A stretch of DNA of 64,000 nt from JBKQVT01 sp963727245 (GTDB lineage: Bacteria > Planctomycetota > Planctomycetia > Pirellulales > Thermoguttaceae). The notes beneath the pieces are model-generated. The model was not told the origin of the DNA, did not search any database, and was given only the letters and a program-made list of their open reading frames with translations. Both the position numbers and the translations under genes were made by a program. Shown in pieces: positions 1 to 8,500 of the stretch; positions within the stretch are counted from its first letter, which is position 1; the number at the start of each line of letters is the position of its first letter. The stretch covers positions 1 to 64,000 of the forward strand of contig CAVSFO010000012.1 in assembly GCA_963727245.1 (NCBI GenBank), written 5' to 3'.

Positions 1-211
1 GACAGCGGGGATAGGCCGTCGTGGCGAGAAAATTCCCGACGTGCCACGGCTGTCCCAGCCGTGAAACGGGCGGCCGGAGGGGGGCGAGGGCCGCCACGGG
101 TGAGATGTAGGATACTGGATGCTTGACCGCAAGTAGCGGACGGAGCACGGGAAAGCAGGGGCGGCGGGTTGGGAACGGCAGCTCGCCCGCGCCCGCGATA
201 AGACCACAATA
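1..211. other. Intergenic leader, no gene recognised
   Basis: I see no credible coding sequence here. The stretch is GC-rich up to about 200 and turns AT-richer where the next gene begins. Confidence 0.4.
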
Positions 212-874
212 GTGAACTCAACAACGACATCCGGAAAATTATATACACTGGCCCACCACATATATATATACTCCGCGGCCATTGTATATTCGTCGATGGT
301 GATCGCGTCCATCGCAGGGCTTTTCTATTCAGCAATTAACTGGCCGTACCTCAACCTCGCGGCGTCGGTCGCTGGATCCGTTCTTTCATTGGCCTTTTAT
401 GAGTTCGGCCTTCATCGGTTTGACGCCGTTGCCCCAATGAGGCTGCCATCTTACTCCTTCGCCTATTTTCTTATGGCAGCCATGGCGGTCTTCGTATCGC
501 TCATGGTTGGCATGATATCGTTAGTCGCTCTTGAACACACGGTGATTTTGCACGAGAGCAAGGCCGACACGCTTTCCCTTGCAAGGATAATCGATAAGAC
601 GTTTGAACCCCTTTATGGCCTCCCGAAGGCTATCGACGCCGATAAGGTTCGCGCGGAGGCACGCGCCCAGGAGAGGAAGAAGGCTGACGAAGAATATGCG
701 ACTGACGTGGCATATCTGATCGACCGAATAGCGATAATGCTCTGGCTTTTCTCCGCCGCTGTGTGGGTCTGCAACGTGGCTTGGTACGTGGGGCAGCTTC
801 ACAGACGCGTCATGTTTCTTTGTGCCATAGTTGAAAAACTGACTACAGTCAATTCCCAGCCAAACGCTTCCTGA
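212..874 (+). CDS. Hypothetical four-helix membrane protein
   Basis: Unrecognised 220-residue protein starting with GTG; no strong ribosome site is visible. Four hydrophobic segments can be read at about residues 24-41, 47-65, 83-107 and 172-193. Between helices 3 and 4 lies a charged, probably helical stretch (about 115-165) rich in Lys, Arg, Glu and Ala, likely a cytoplasmic coiled segment. The coding sequence is clearly less GC-rich than the rest of the window, with AT-rich tracts near 236-280, which is compatible with acquisition from elsewhere. No motif suggests a function. The next gene downstream also encodes a small membrane protein, so the two may be functionally linked, but that is inference only. 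Confidence 0.6.
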   Translation: MNSTTTSGKLYTLAHHIYIYSAAIVYSSMVIASIAGLFYSAINWPYLNLAASVAGSVLSLAFYEFGLHRFDAVAPMRLPSYSFAYFLMAAMAVFVSLMVGMISLVALEHTVILHESKADTLSLARIIDKTFEPLYGLPKAIDADKVRAEARAQERKKADEEYATDVAYLIDRIAIMLWLFSAAVWVCNVAWYVGQLHRRVMFLCAIVEKLTTVNSQPNAS

Positions 875-1023
875 TACGACTATAGGCCGGAACGGGGCGC
901 ACAAAGCACTTGCGACCCTTAGGCTTGCCAATATCGTTAGAATTTCCGGTTCGACCTCGATCTTTACCCCCCCCAAGAAACGATCCTGTGTTTGCGGGGG
1001 CCTTTTGGTCAAGGGGCAGCAAA

Positions 1024-1386
1024 GTGGCCGACGCATTTGAAGAGATCAAGCAGAAGATGCAGGATGCTTTGCACGACGCTGGGCAAAAGGTTCCGGCGAT
1101 TGAGTCAGCCGAGGACAAGTACGTCTACTTCCTCCTGGGTATCGCCGCCGCCGCAATTGCCTATGGGATGCAACGGACGAGCACAGCGTCGCTGCACCCC
1201 GCGGATTCAATGCTCGGGCTTGCGTTCGTCTGTTGGGGAGTGAGCTTCTGGGCAGGTTGCTGGAATCGGGATCGCCGTTTGCAGGGGGACGTCATCAGGC
1301 TGAGCTCAGACGTGCTGAGGGTCGCGGTGGAAGCTCAACGGATGATTACCCCCCCGAGCGAGGACCTAGGCAAGGCGGCTCGATGA
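1024..1386 (+). CDS. Small hypothetical two-helix membrane protein
   Basis: A 120-residue protein. I chose the GTG at 1024 because an AAGGGG ribosome-binding site lies just upstream (about 1011-1016). The frame is open further upstream to a TTG at 910, but that extension is Pro/Arg-rich and looks like non-coding read-through. The N-terminal part is acidic-basic and helical, followed by two hydrophobic segments (about residues 34-48 and 58-78) and an amphipathic C-terminal helix. It matches no family I know. It lies 150 bp after another orphan membrane protein on the same strand. Confidence 0.5.
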   Translation: MADAFEEIKQKMQDALHDAGQKVPAIESAEDKYVYFLLGIAAAAIAYGMQRTSTASLHPADSMLGLAFVCWGVSFWAGCWNRDRRLQGDVIRLSSDVLRVAVEAQRMITPPSEDLGKAAR

Positions 1387-1408
1387 AGCGATTAGGCTTT
1401 GTGACAAC

Positions 1409-1534
1409 ATGAACTCATGGACCTACAAAGCCGCAGCGGCAGCCCAGTATTGGTTTCGCCTTCAGTTCCGTCTTTTGGTCCTGGGTGCGATATGGTTCTC
1501 CGCTTGGCACGTCGCCGGGATGGCATTGCGGTAA
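1409..1534 (+). CDS. Possible 41-residue hydrophobic peptide
   Basis: ATG to TAA with one hydrophobic segment in the middle (around residues 22-38) and an Ala-rich N-terminus. It begins 22 bp after the stop of the preceding small membrane protein on the same strand. No convincing ribosome site is seen, so this is a weak call that could equally be chance. Confidence 0.2.
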   Translation: MNSWTYKAAAAAQYWFRLQFRLLVLGAIWFSAWHVAGMALR

Positions 1535-1787
1535 TTGACGGTCGAAATGTGGCCCCGGTGCTCCTGCACACGCCCCCGTGGCGGGCACGGCGGGTATTTC
1601 AGATTCGGTCCATAGCCGTGATGAGAAAAATCGTCGCCGAGCGACCTGACGCAGCCCGCCGCGCAGGTTTCGCAAGCAGGCAAGCGTTCACACCGCGGAC
1701 AAAGAAACAGGGAGAAGCCGCCGATGGACGCAAATACAGGCGGATATGGCAATACCCAACAATCTGCGTTCATCGGCGTTTATCTGG
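1535..1787. other. Intergenic, no gene recognised
   Basis: Nothing convincingly coding. The part around 1722-1785 contains partly self-complementary sequence (GATGGACGCAAATACAGG and, later, CATCGGCGTTTATCTG), resembling a degenerate interspersed repeat just before the group II intron. Confidence 0.3.
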
Positions 1788-2275
1788 TGCGTCAGGTCAA
1801 GCTTGTTGGATTTTATCAGTTGAAAGGCACTGGTCATGGTACTTGCTCGTTCACCGTGAAGTCAAACCGGCGCACGGCGGGGCGACCCGCCGGGCGAAGC
1901 CCGGGAAGACGGCCACGTCAGCCGCAATGCGAAAGCGTGAACCCGTTTCGGCCTCGTTACAAGCGTGAGAGCGGCCAGCCTCCCAGATTGGGTGAAGCCT
2001 GATGCCGACCGTGAAGCAACGAGCAGATGCAGCGGTCGGGCTCTCCGGGGTGGTAGGGGGCAGCGGGCGTGGACAGACCCAACAGGAACCTGAGAGACCT
2101 CTCCTGGCAGCCTGATGCTCGGGCGAGCAACAGGCGACCACCGGCGGGAATGCATAACCGCCCGCGGGCCGAGAGAGGAGTCGGAGGGGGGCATAGTAGC
2201 GGTGAAGCGGGTAACGACCGCGGAGCGAAGGCCCCCTGCCGAGAACGTGTCTTCATCAAAAGAAAGGAGGTCCGC

Positions 2276-3679
2276 TTGGACGAACAACCCACTACGGACA
2301 AAACGGGGCGACACGCCGAGCAACCGCTGGTTCCGCCAGAGGTGAAAGCGGGCGTGTTGCTGCCGCAGAAAACCTCCGAACTGAGATGGAAACTGGGCCG
2401 CAAGGCCAAGCAGGAGCCGCAATTCCGGTTCTACGCCTTGTTCGACCGGATTTATCGGCTCGACGTGCTCGTAGCGGCGTGGTCGCTGGTGCTCAAAAAC
2501 CACGGTGCTCCCGGCGTCGATGGAGTGTCCTGCGAGGACATCGTCAACGCCCCCGGAGGCGTGGACGCTTTCCTGCAATCCGTGCAGGAAGCATTGCGCA
2601 CCAAGACCTATCAGCCGCAAGCGGTTCGACGCGTCTACATCCCCAAGCCGGATGGCCGGCAGCGGCCGCTGGGCATTCCGACGGTGAAGGATCGGGTCGT
2701 CCAAATGGCGGCCTTGCTGGTGCTGGAGCCGATCTTCGAGGCCGATTTTCTCGACTCGTCGTACGGATTCCGCCCCGGCAAATCGGCCCACCAGGCGGTG
2801 GACCAGATCCGTCGCTGCCTCCAAGATGGCTTCCGGGAAGTGTACGACGCGGATCTGAAAGGCTACTTCGATACAATTCCCCACGATCAGTTGCTCAAGG
2901 CCGTGGCGATGCGGGTGGCAGACCGACAAGTGCTGCGCCTGATTCGCTTGTGGCTGGAGGCGCCGATCGAGGAAACGGATGAGCGGGGCCGTCGCAGCGT
3001 ACATCGCAGCCGGCAGGGAACGCCGCAGGGCGGGGTGATCTCGCCGCTGTTGGCGAACATCTACCTGCACTGGTTCGAGGTGCGATTCCAACGGCCGGAA
3101 GGACCAGGCACGTGGGCCAACGCGAAGATAGTCCGTTATGCGGACGACTTTGTGGTGCTGGCTCGACACCTGGGCCGCCGCATTACGTCCTGGATCGAAG
3201 AAACCCTGGAAGGTCGGTTCCGCTTGACGATCAACCGCGAGAAGACCCGCGTGGTGAAGATGAACGAACCGGGGGCGAGCTTGAATTTCCTCGGCTTCAC
3301 GTTCCGGTATGAACAGGACTTGTTCGGCCGGAACTGCCGCTACTTGCGGGTGGAGCCGTCGCGGAAGGCCGAGCAGCGCCTGCGGGAGAAAGCCCGTGAA
3401 CAGACCGGCCCGCAATGGGGGTGGATGCCGCTGCCGATGTTGATCGGACGGCTCAACCAGACGTTGCGGGGCTGGTGTGCCTACTTTCGTCATGGTCATC
3501 CGCACCGCGTGTTCTATCGACTCGATGGTTATTTGCTGCAACGGCTGTGGCGACATTTGCGTCGCCGCAGCCAGCGCCGTTACCGTACGCCGGCGAACGA
3601 AACCCTTGATGCCCACTTGCAGCGCCACGGGCTGCAATTCCTCATGGATTTCAGGAGCCCTGTGCATGCCTCGCGCTGA
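2276..3679 (+). CDS. ltrA: Group II intron reverse transcriptase/maturase
   Basis: Intron-encoded protein that helps the intron RNA splice and copies it into new DNA sites. I chose the TTG at 2276 because a near-perfect AAAGGAGG Shine-Dalgarno lies 5 bp before it; upstream in-frame sequence belongs to the structured intron leader. Of 467 residues, the reverse transcriptase core covers roughly 40-300, with motifs PGVDGVS, PKPDGRQRPLGIPTVKDRVVQ, SSYGFRPGKSAHQA, DADLKGYFDTI, GTPQGGVISPLLANIYL and the catalytic YADDFVVL. The GIIM/X maturase domain follows (LNQTLRGWCAYFRHG). No HNH endonuclease follows the maturase domain, so it belongs to the endonuclease-lacking type. It appears intact. Confidence 0.93.
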   Translation: MDEQPTTDKTGRHAEQPLVPPEVKAGVLLPQKTSELRWKLGRKAKQEPQFRFYALFDRIYRLDVLVAAWSLVLKNHGAPGVDGVSCEDIVNAPGGVDAFLQSVQEALRTKTYQPQAVRRVYIPKPDGRQRPLGIPTVKDRVVQMAALLVLEPIFEADFLDSSYGFRPGKSAHQAVDQIRRCLQDGFREVYDADLKGYFDTIPHDQLLKAVAMRVADRQVLRLIRLWLEAPIEETDERGRRSVHRSRQGTPQGGVISPLLANIYLHWFEVRFQRPEGPGTWANAKIVRYADDFVVLARHLGRRITSWIEETLEGRFRLTINREKTRVVKMNEPGASLNFLGFTFRYEQDLFGRNCRYLRVEPSRKAEQRLREKAREQTGPQWGWMPLPMLIGRLNQTLRGWCAYFRHGHPHRVFYRLDGYLLQRLWRHLRRRSQRRYRTPANETLDAHLQRHGLQFLMDFRSPVHASR

Positions 3680-3690
3680 AAGTTCTCGGG

Positions 3691-3766
3691 CAAGCCGGAT
3701 GCGGGAAATCCGCCCGTCCGGTTTGATGAGGGGAGGGGCGGCAGCTTCGCTGCCCCCCTCCTACTC
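3691..3766 (+). ncRNA. Group II intron domains V and VI
   Basis: Positions 3692-3724 fold as a 9-bp stem (AAGCCGGAT with GTCCGGTTT), a short upper GCGG/CCGC stem with a GAAA-type loop and a two-base bulge. This is the shape of catalytic domain V, including the AGC triad. It is followed at 3728-3766 by a long hairpin with a TTC loop and an unpaired A near its 3' base (in CTCCTACTC), as expected for domain VI and its branch-point adenosine. Confidence 0.65.
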
Positions 3767-3824
3767 GACCGGATGGCATTGGTCTTTACCATTCGGGCCG
3801 GCGCAAGGACAACCATCCCTTAAG

Positions 3825-4127
3825 CTATTGCGGCTTTTTCTTCCCCAGGAACATGCGGACCAGCCACCACGCGACGATCAGTAGCAGCGAGCCCAGAAAG
3901 GCGGCAACCAGGTCTTGAAAACTGATCGTGAGATCGCGCAATCCGCCGAGGTTGATGTTGAAGACGTTGAAGACCAGGCCCCCGATCAATGCCCCGGCCA
4001 TGCCCACGCCGAGGTTCGTCCAACGGCCGAGGCCCTCTTTCTTCAACGTCACCAATCGGCCGGCCAGGTTTCCCGCCACGCCGCCAATGATCAGCCAGAC
4101 GATGAACTGGCCCAGAGTCAGATGCAT
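3825..4127 (-). CDS. GlsB/YeaQ/YmgE-type membrane protein
   Basis: A 100-residue protein of the transglycosylase-associated (GlsB/YeaQ/YmgE) family, small inner-membrane proteins often linked to stress. Three hydrophobic, Gly-rich segments are visible: about 7-23 (WLIIGGVAGNLAGRL), 38-53 (GVGMAGALIGGLVFNVF) and 70-93. It ends in a basic tail with a KKK cluster. The start is fixed by AGGAGG seven bases upstream of the ATG on the minus strand. The length is slightly above the usual 80-90. It follows a tiny ORF on the same strand at short distance. Family assignment is firm; the cellular role is not established. Confidence 0.85.
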   Translation of the reverse strand: MHLTLGQFIVWLIIGGVAGNLAGRLVTLKKEGLGRWTNLGVGMAGALIGGLVFNVFNINLGGLRDLTISFQDLVAAFLGSLLLIVAWWLVRMFLGKKKPQ

Positions 4128-4154
4128 TTGTGTATCCTCCTATTTCAGGTGTCG

Positions 4155-4271
4155 CTACTTTTTGGCCCCATTGCCACCTTGCTCATCCTGGCTGCGGCGA
4201 AGGCGGCGTCCGTGTACGCAGAAAGACAGGATTCCCACCAACGCCGCCGCCCAGCACGCGCGTGTCTTCAT
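4155..4271 (-). CDS. Possible small secreted or membrane peptide
   Basis: A 38-residue reading frame with a hydrophobic N-terminus (MKTRACWAAALVGILSF) and a polar, basic C-terminus ending in GAKK. A GGGAGG ribosome-binding site lies upstream, and its ATG overlaps the TGA of the GNAT remnant as ATGA, which suggests former translational coupling. No family is recognised. It could be a small lipoprotein-like peptide in the same operon as the downstream GlsB-type gene, or chance. Confidence 0.35.
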   Translation of the reverse strand: MKTRACWAAALVGILSFCVHGRRLRRSQDEQGGNGAKK

Positions 4272-4426
4272 GCCTTTTCCTCCCACCGCACGAATCCATG
4301 ATACCCTTGAATATCCCCCGCCGCCAGCCGGTAGAACCGATGTGCCAGCCCGGCGAACTGGAAGTCGCGCTGGTGGCGGAACCCCAGCTTTTCCATGATC
4401 CGCCGCGAGGCCAGATTGAATTGCTG
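4268..4426 (-). pseudogene. C-terminal remnant of a GNAT acetyltransferase
   Basis: Reading the minus strand directly after the stop codon of the neighbouring dehydrogenase, in the same frame, gives about 52 residues. They begin NLASRRIMEKLGF and continue with a typical RimJ/RimL-type GNAT tail (Asn-x-Ala-Ser-x-x-x-x-x-Lys-Leu-Gly-Phe, later FAGLAHRFYRLA). It ends in TGA overlapping the next ATG. The acetyl-CoA-binding part is missing because the dehydrogenase gene lies where it should be. I read this as a deletion or insertion scar, not a functional gene. Confidence 0.6.
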
Positions 4427-5201
4427 CTAAACCTGGAGTCGCTTCACCAGCTTTCGGACCACAACCCGGGGCGCGAAGCGAACCGCCAGCACTGCCAGTT
4501 TGTTCCTCGGCCCCGGGATGACCAACATCCGGCCACGCCGAAAACCTCGGTAGCCGGCCTGGGCGACGCTCCTGGCATCCGCCGTCCCCAGCCGGAAGAG
4601 CAGGCTGTTTTCCATGTCCGCGACGGCGGCAAATTTCGTCGCCGTGGCGCCGGGGGCAAGACAGGTGGCCCGGACGCCGCTCTGGATCAGTTCCTCGGCC
4701 AGGGCCTCGGTGAAGGAGAGCACATACGCCTTGGTCGCATAGTACACAGCCATATAGGGACCGGGCTGAAAGCCTGCGGTCGAACTCACGTTGAGGATGC
4801 CGCCCGAGCGGCGCTCGGCCATGCCCGGCAGAGAACAACCGGGTGAGGTGCGTCAGGGCGGTAACGTTCACCTGGATCATGTGCAGTTGCTTTTCCAGCG
4901 GCAGGCTGGCCACCGCTCCAGCAGCCCCAAAGCCGGCATTGTTGACCAGGACATCGACGGTCACGCCCTGGGCGGCCAGGGCATCGAAGATCGCCTGGGG
5001 ACTTTGCGGATCGGCCAGGTCCTTGGCCAGGACGTGGACCGCAACGCCCTGATCGCGGCGCAGTTCGGCCGCCAACTGGTCGAGCTTCTCCTGCGTGCGT
5101 GCCACCAGGACCAGGTTGCTCTTGTCGGCGGCAAACAGTTTGGCCAATTCGCAGCCGATTCCCGACGATGCTCCGGTGATAAGGGCGGTCTCTGCCGACA
5201 T
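4427..5201 (-). CDS. Short-chain dehydrogenase/reductase, frameshifted
   Basis: A classical SDR oxidoreductase of about 258 residues using NAD(P)H. The N-terminal half has the Rossmann motif TGASSGIG (residues 9-16), the NNAG motif (VLVNNAGFG) and a helix continuing to LTHLTRLF. The second half, one base out of frame, carries GGILNVSSTAG with the catalytic Ser, then Tyr and Lys in YYATKAYV. One extra base around 4825-4830 separates the halves; removing it restores a continuous full-length enzyme. The ATG at 5201 has GGAGA upstream. The substrate cannot be told. The gene ends immediately before a GNAT remnant. Given many similar shifts in the window, an indel error is likelier than decay. Confidence 0.8.
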
Positions 5202-5540
5202 AGCTCGTCTCCTGAGGGTGTCCGGGGTTCTGGGGGCAGGAAAACCGGCGTCTTGGCAACGTCGCCGCGAGAAAGTTCTCACGCCAGGGCGCTAAGGCGC
5301 AAAGCCGCAAAGGATTAAGATGAATTATATACGCTGGCCGAGAAGGCGGAAACGCCGAAAAACCGTGCCCGCTCGCACTCCCGCCACCTACCAAAATCCG
5401 ATCCGATGCGGTATCTTGAACGGGGGCAAAGGGGGATTACCATGCACCAGATCGAGCCTTATCCGCACAGATGACGTAAGGAGTGTTTTTTCGGCGTGGC
5501 CGCGAGGGATGCCGCCGAGGTCGTTCCTGAGGAGACCGTC
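5202..5540. other. Intergenic region between divergent genes
   Basis: This holds the divergent upstream regions of the dehydrogenase and the TIR gene. Positions about 5275-5312 contain a GGCGC(T)AAGGCGCAAAGCCGCAAAGG-like short repetitive stretch. No gene or clear promoter was recognised. Confidence 0.35.
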
Positions 5541-8500
5541 ATGGACAGCGAGCATGGTGCGAATGCCCAACCGCCGGTCGAGAAGCGGTACGAGTATTTC
5601 GCTTTCATCAGCTACAAGCACGAGGACGTGCGTTGGGCCAAGTGGCTGCAGACTCGCCTGGAGACCTACCGGCTGCCGAGCGTGATCCGCAAAGAGGCCC
5701 CGCACCTGCCCACGCACGTCCGCCCCATCTTTCGCGACCAGACCGACATCGGGGCCGGCCCGCTCTTGGACAACCTCCGCAAGGAATTGGAAGATTCCCG
5801 TTTCTTGATCGTCATTTGTTCGCCGTCGGCGTCCCAGTCGGAATGGGTCGACAAGGAGGCGCAGAACTTCATCCGGATGGGCCGGGGCGACAGGATCATT
5901 CCCTTCATTGTGGCGGGGCAGCCCGGCGCCGCCGATCCCAGCCAAGAGTGTTTTCCTGCTGCCTTGCGCGGCGGCCAGCAGGCGATACTCGGCGTCAGCG
6001 TGGAAGAGCTTGGCAAGGAGAAGGCGGTCGTCAAGGTCGTCGCCACGTTGCTGGGGTTGAAGTTCGATCGGCTCTGGGACCGGCATCGCCGCCGTGGGCG
6101 GCAACAATTCCTCAGGCGAGGGCTGATGGCCGTCGCGTTGCTGCTGGCAGCCGCGATCGGCGGCGGGAGCTATTGGGATTACCGCCGCACCAAGGTCGCC
6201 TGCTATGCCGATTACGTCGAATGTTGGGGCGTTCCCCAGGGCATCGACAAGCTGAGCGCCGCGCAGGTCCAGCGGCGTTTCCGCTCGTGGAAATTCGAGT
6301 CCTCGCGATATCGCCCCGACCGGGTTTGCAGCATCAACGGCAGCGGCAGCGTCTGCCAGCCCGCGGATACGGACGACGCCGATCGCCCCGGCGATCGGAC
6401 TTTCCATTACCGTGACAATGGCGAGTTGGAATACACGATCGAAGTCACGCCGACCGGAAAGGAGCTGCGGAGGTCCGTTTATGCCCCGGACTTGTCAATC
6501 GTCGAATTCAAGGGCGGCAGCAAGGGACGGTTGGGGTCGCAGGCCCAATTTCTGCCGGCCGACACGGGCGATCTGAAGACCGGAATGCTCGATACGGGCG
6601 CGCGCTCGGAAATCGCGGCCTGGGAGTTGAAGTATGACGACCTGGGACGCGTGGTGCGGCGAACGTATCTGAACCAGAACACGGCGACAACTTTCGACGC
6701 CAATGGGATCTATGTCCAGGAGTTCACCTACACTCCGGCGGGCAAAGTGGCAACCATACGTTATTCGGATAGCGGCGGCCGGCTATGTCCGACCAAGCGG
6801 GGAGTCGCCGGCAAGCAGCACGAATATGACGCCCAAGGAAATCGAATTCAGACGACGTGGATCGGTACGGCGGGGACACCGGTCCTCAATGAAGACCGCT
6901 ATGCCATCGGCAAGCGGAAATACGATGCGGAGGGAAATCCCGTCGAAGTGAGGTACTTCGCCGCCGACGGCCAGCCCTGCCTGATCAAGGACGGCTATGC
7001 CGAAGCGACGTTCACCTATGACCAGCGGGGGAACCGGACCAGCGTGTCCTGCTTTGGTGCCGACAGCCGGCCCTGCCTGCACAGGGACGGCTACGCCGTG
7101 TGCAAGGCCGGGCACGACGAGCGGGGAAATCAAACCGGCGTGTCCTACTTCGGCGCCGACGGCCGGCCCTGCCTGATCAAGGACGGGTACGCCGCCATGA
7201 GGCGCACGCTCGACGAGCGGGGAAACATGACGAGCGTGTTCTGCTTCGGCGTCGACGGCAAGCCCTGCCTGGTCCGGGACGGGTACGCCGAAACGAAGTT
7301 CACCTACGACCAACTGGGAAATTGGATAGGCGAGTCGTACTTCGGCATCGACGGCAAGCCCTGCCTGAGCAAGGACGGGTACGCCGAAACGAAGTTCACC
7401 TACGACGAGCGGAAAAACCGGACCAGCGAGTCTTATCTCGGCACCGACGGCCGGCCCTGCCTGATCAAGGACGGAAATGCCGGCTGGAAGGCCACGTACG
7501 ACGAGCACGGGAACCAGATAAGCTGGTCCTGCTTCGGCGTCGACGGCCAGCGCTGCCTGATCAAGGACGGCTATGCCGAAAAGAGGTGTACCTACGACGA
7601 GCAGGGGAACCAGACAAGCTGCTCCTGGTTCGGCGTCGACGGCCAGCCCTGCCTGATCAAGGGCGGAAACGCCGGCTGGAAGTTCACCTACGACAAGCGC
7701 GGCAACACGACGAGCCTGTGCTGCCTCGGCGTCGACGGCAAGCCCTGCCTGCACAAGGACGGCGTTGCCTGCTGGAAAGCCGTCCATGACGGGCGGGGAA
7801 ACACCACGTGCGAGTCCTGCTTCGGCGTCGACGGCAAGCCCTGTTTGCACAAGGATGGATATTCTGAAAAGAAGTTCACCTATGACGAGCGGGGAAACAC
7901 CACGAGCGTGTCCTGGTTCGGCGTCGACGGCCAGCCCTGCCTGCACAAGGACGGATATTCTAAAAAGAGGTTCGCCTATGACGAGCGGGGAAACGCCGTG
8001 AGCGTGTCCTGCTTCGGCGTCGACGGCAAACCCTGCCTGGTCAAGGACGCGTATGCCGAAGTGAAATTCACTTACGACGAGCGGGAAAACCAGATAAGCG
8101 CGTCCTACTTCGGCGCCGACGGCAAGCCCTGCCTGATCAAGGACGGGTTTGCCGGCTGGAACGCCACCTACGACGAGCGGGAGAACCAGACCAGCGCGTC
8201 CTACTTCGGCGTTGACGGCAAGCCCTGCCTGCACAAAGACGGAAATGCCGGCTGGAAAGCCGCCTACGACCAGCGAGGGAACCAGATTCGCTGGGCCTGC
8301 TTCGGCACCGACGGCAAGCCCTGCCTGATCAACAGCGCGTATGCTGAAGTGAGGCGCACGTTCGACGAACGGGGGAACCGCACCAGCTTGTCCTACTTCG
8401 GCATCGACGGCAAACCCTGCCTGCAAAAGGACGGAAATGCCGGCTGCAAGGCCACCTACGACGAGCTTGGAAACCAGACCAGCGAGTCCTACTTCGGCAC

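Larger units (their letters stand above)
1788..3770 (+). mobile_element. Group II intron with intron-encoded protein
   Basis: A structured leader precedes a reverse transcriptase/maturase gene, and a domain V/VI-like RNA follows it; together these define a bacterial group II intron. Small perfect hairpins typical of domain I are visible near 1881-1915 (GCGGGGCGACCCGC and CGGGCGAAGCCCG). The 3' end should lie just after the domain VI hairpin, about 3766-3770. The 5' end is uncertain: the candidate GTGCG at 1788 fits the usual intron start, but another start between 1788 and 1880 is possible. The intron is not inside a recognisable gene. Confidence 0.6.

Noticed and set aside
1417..1968. 183-codon plus-strand frame before the group II intron
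   Set aside because: Basic, Arg-rich composition with no domain or ribosome site, and it runs into the structured intron leader.
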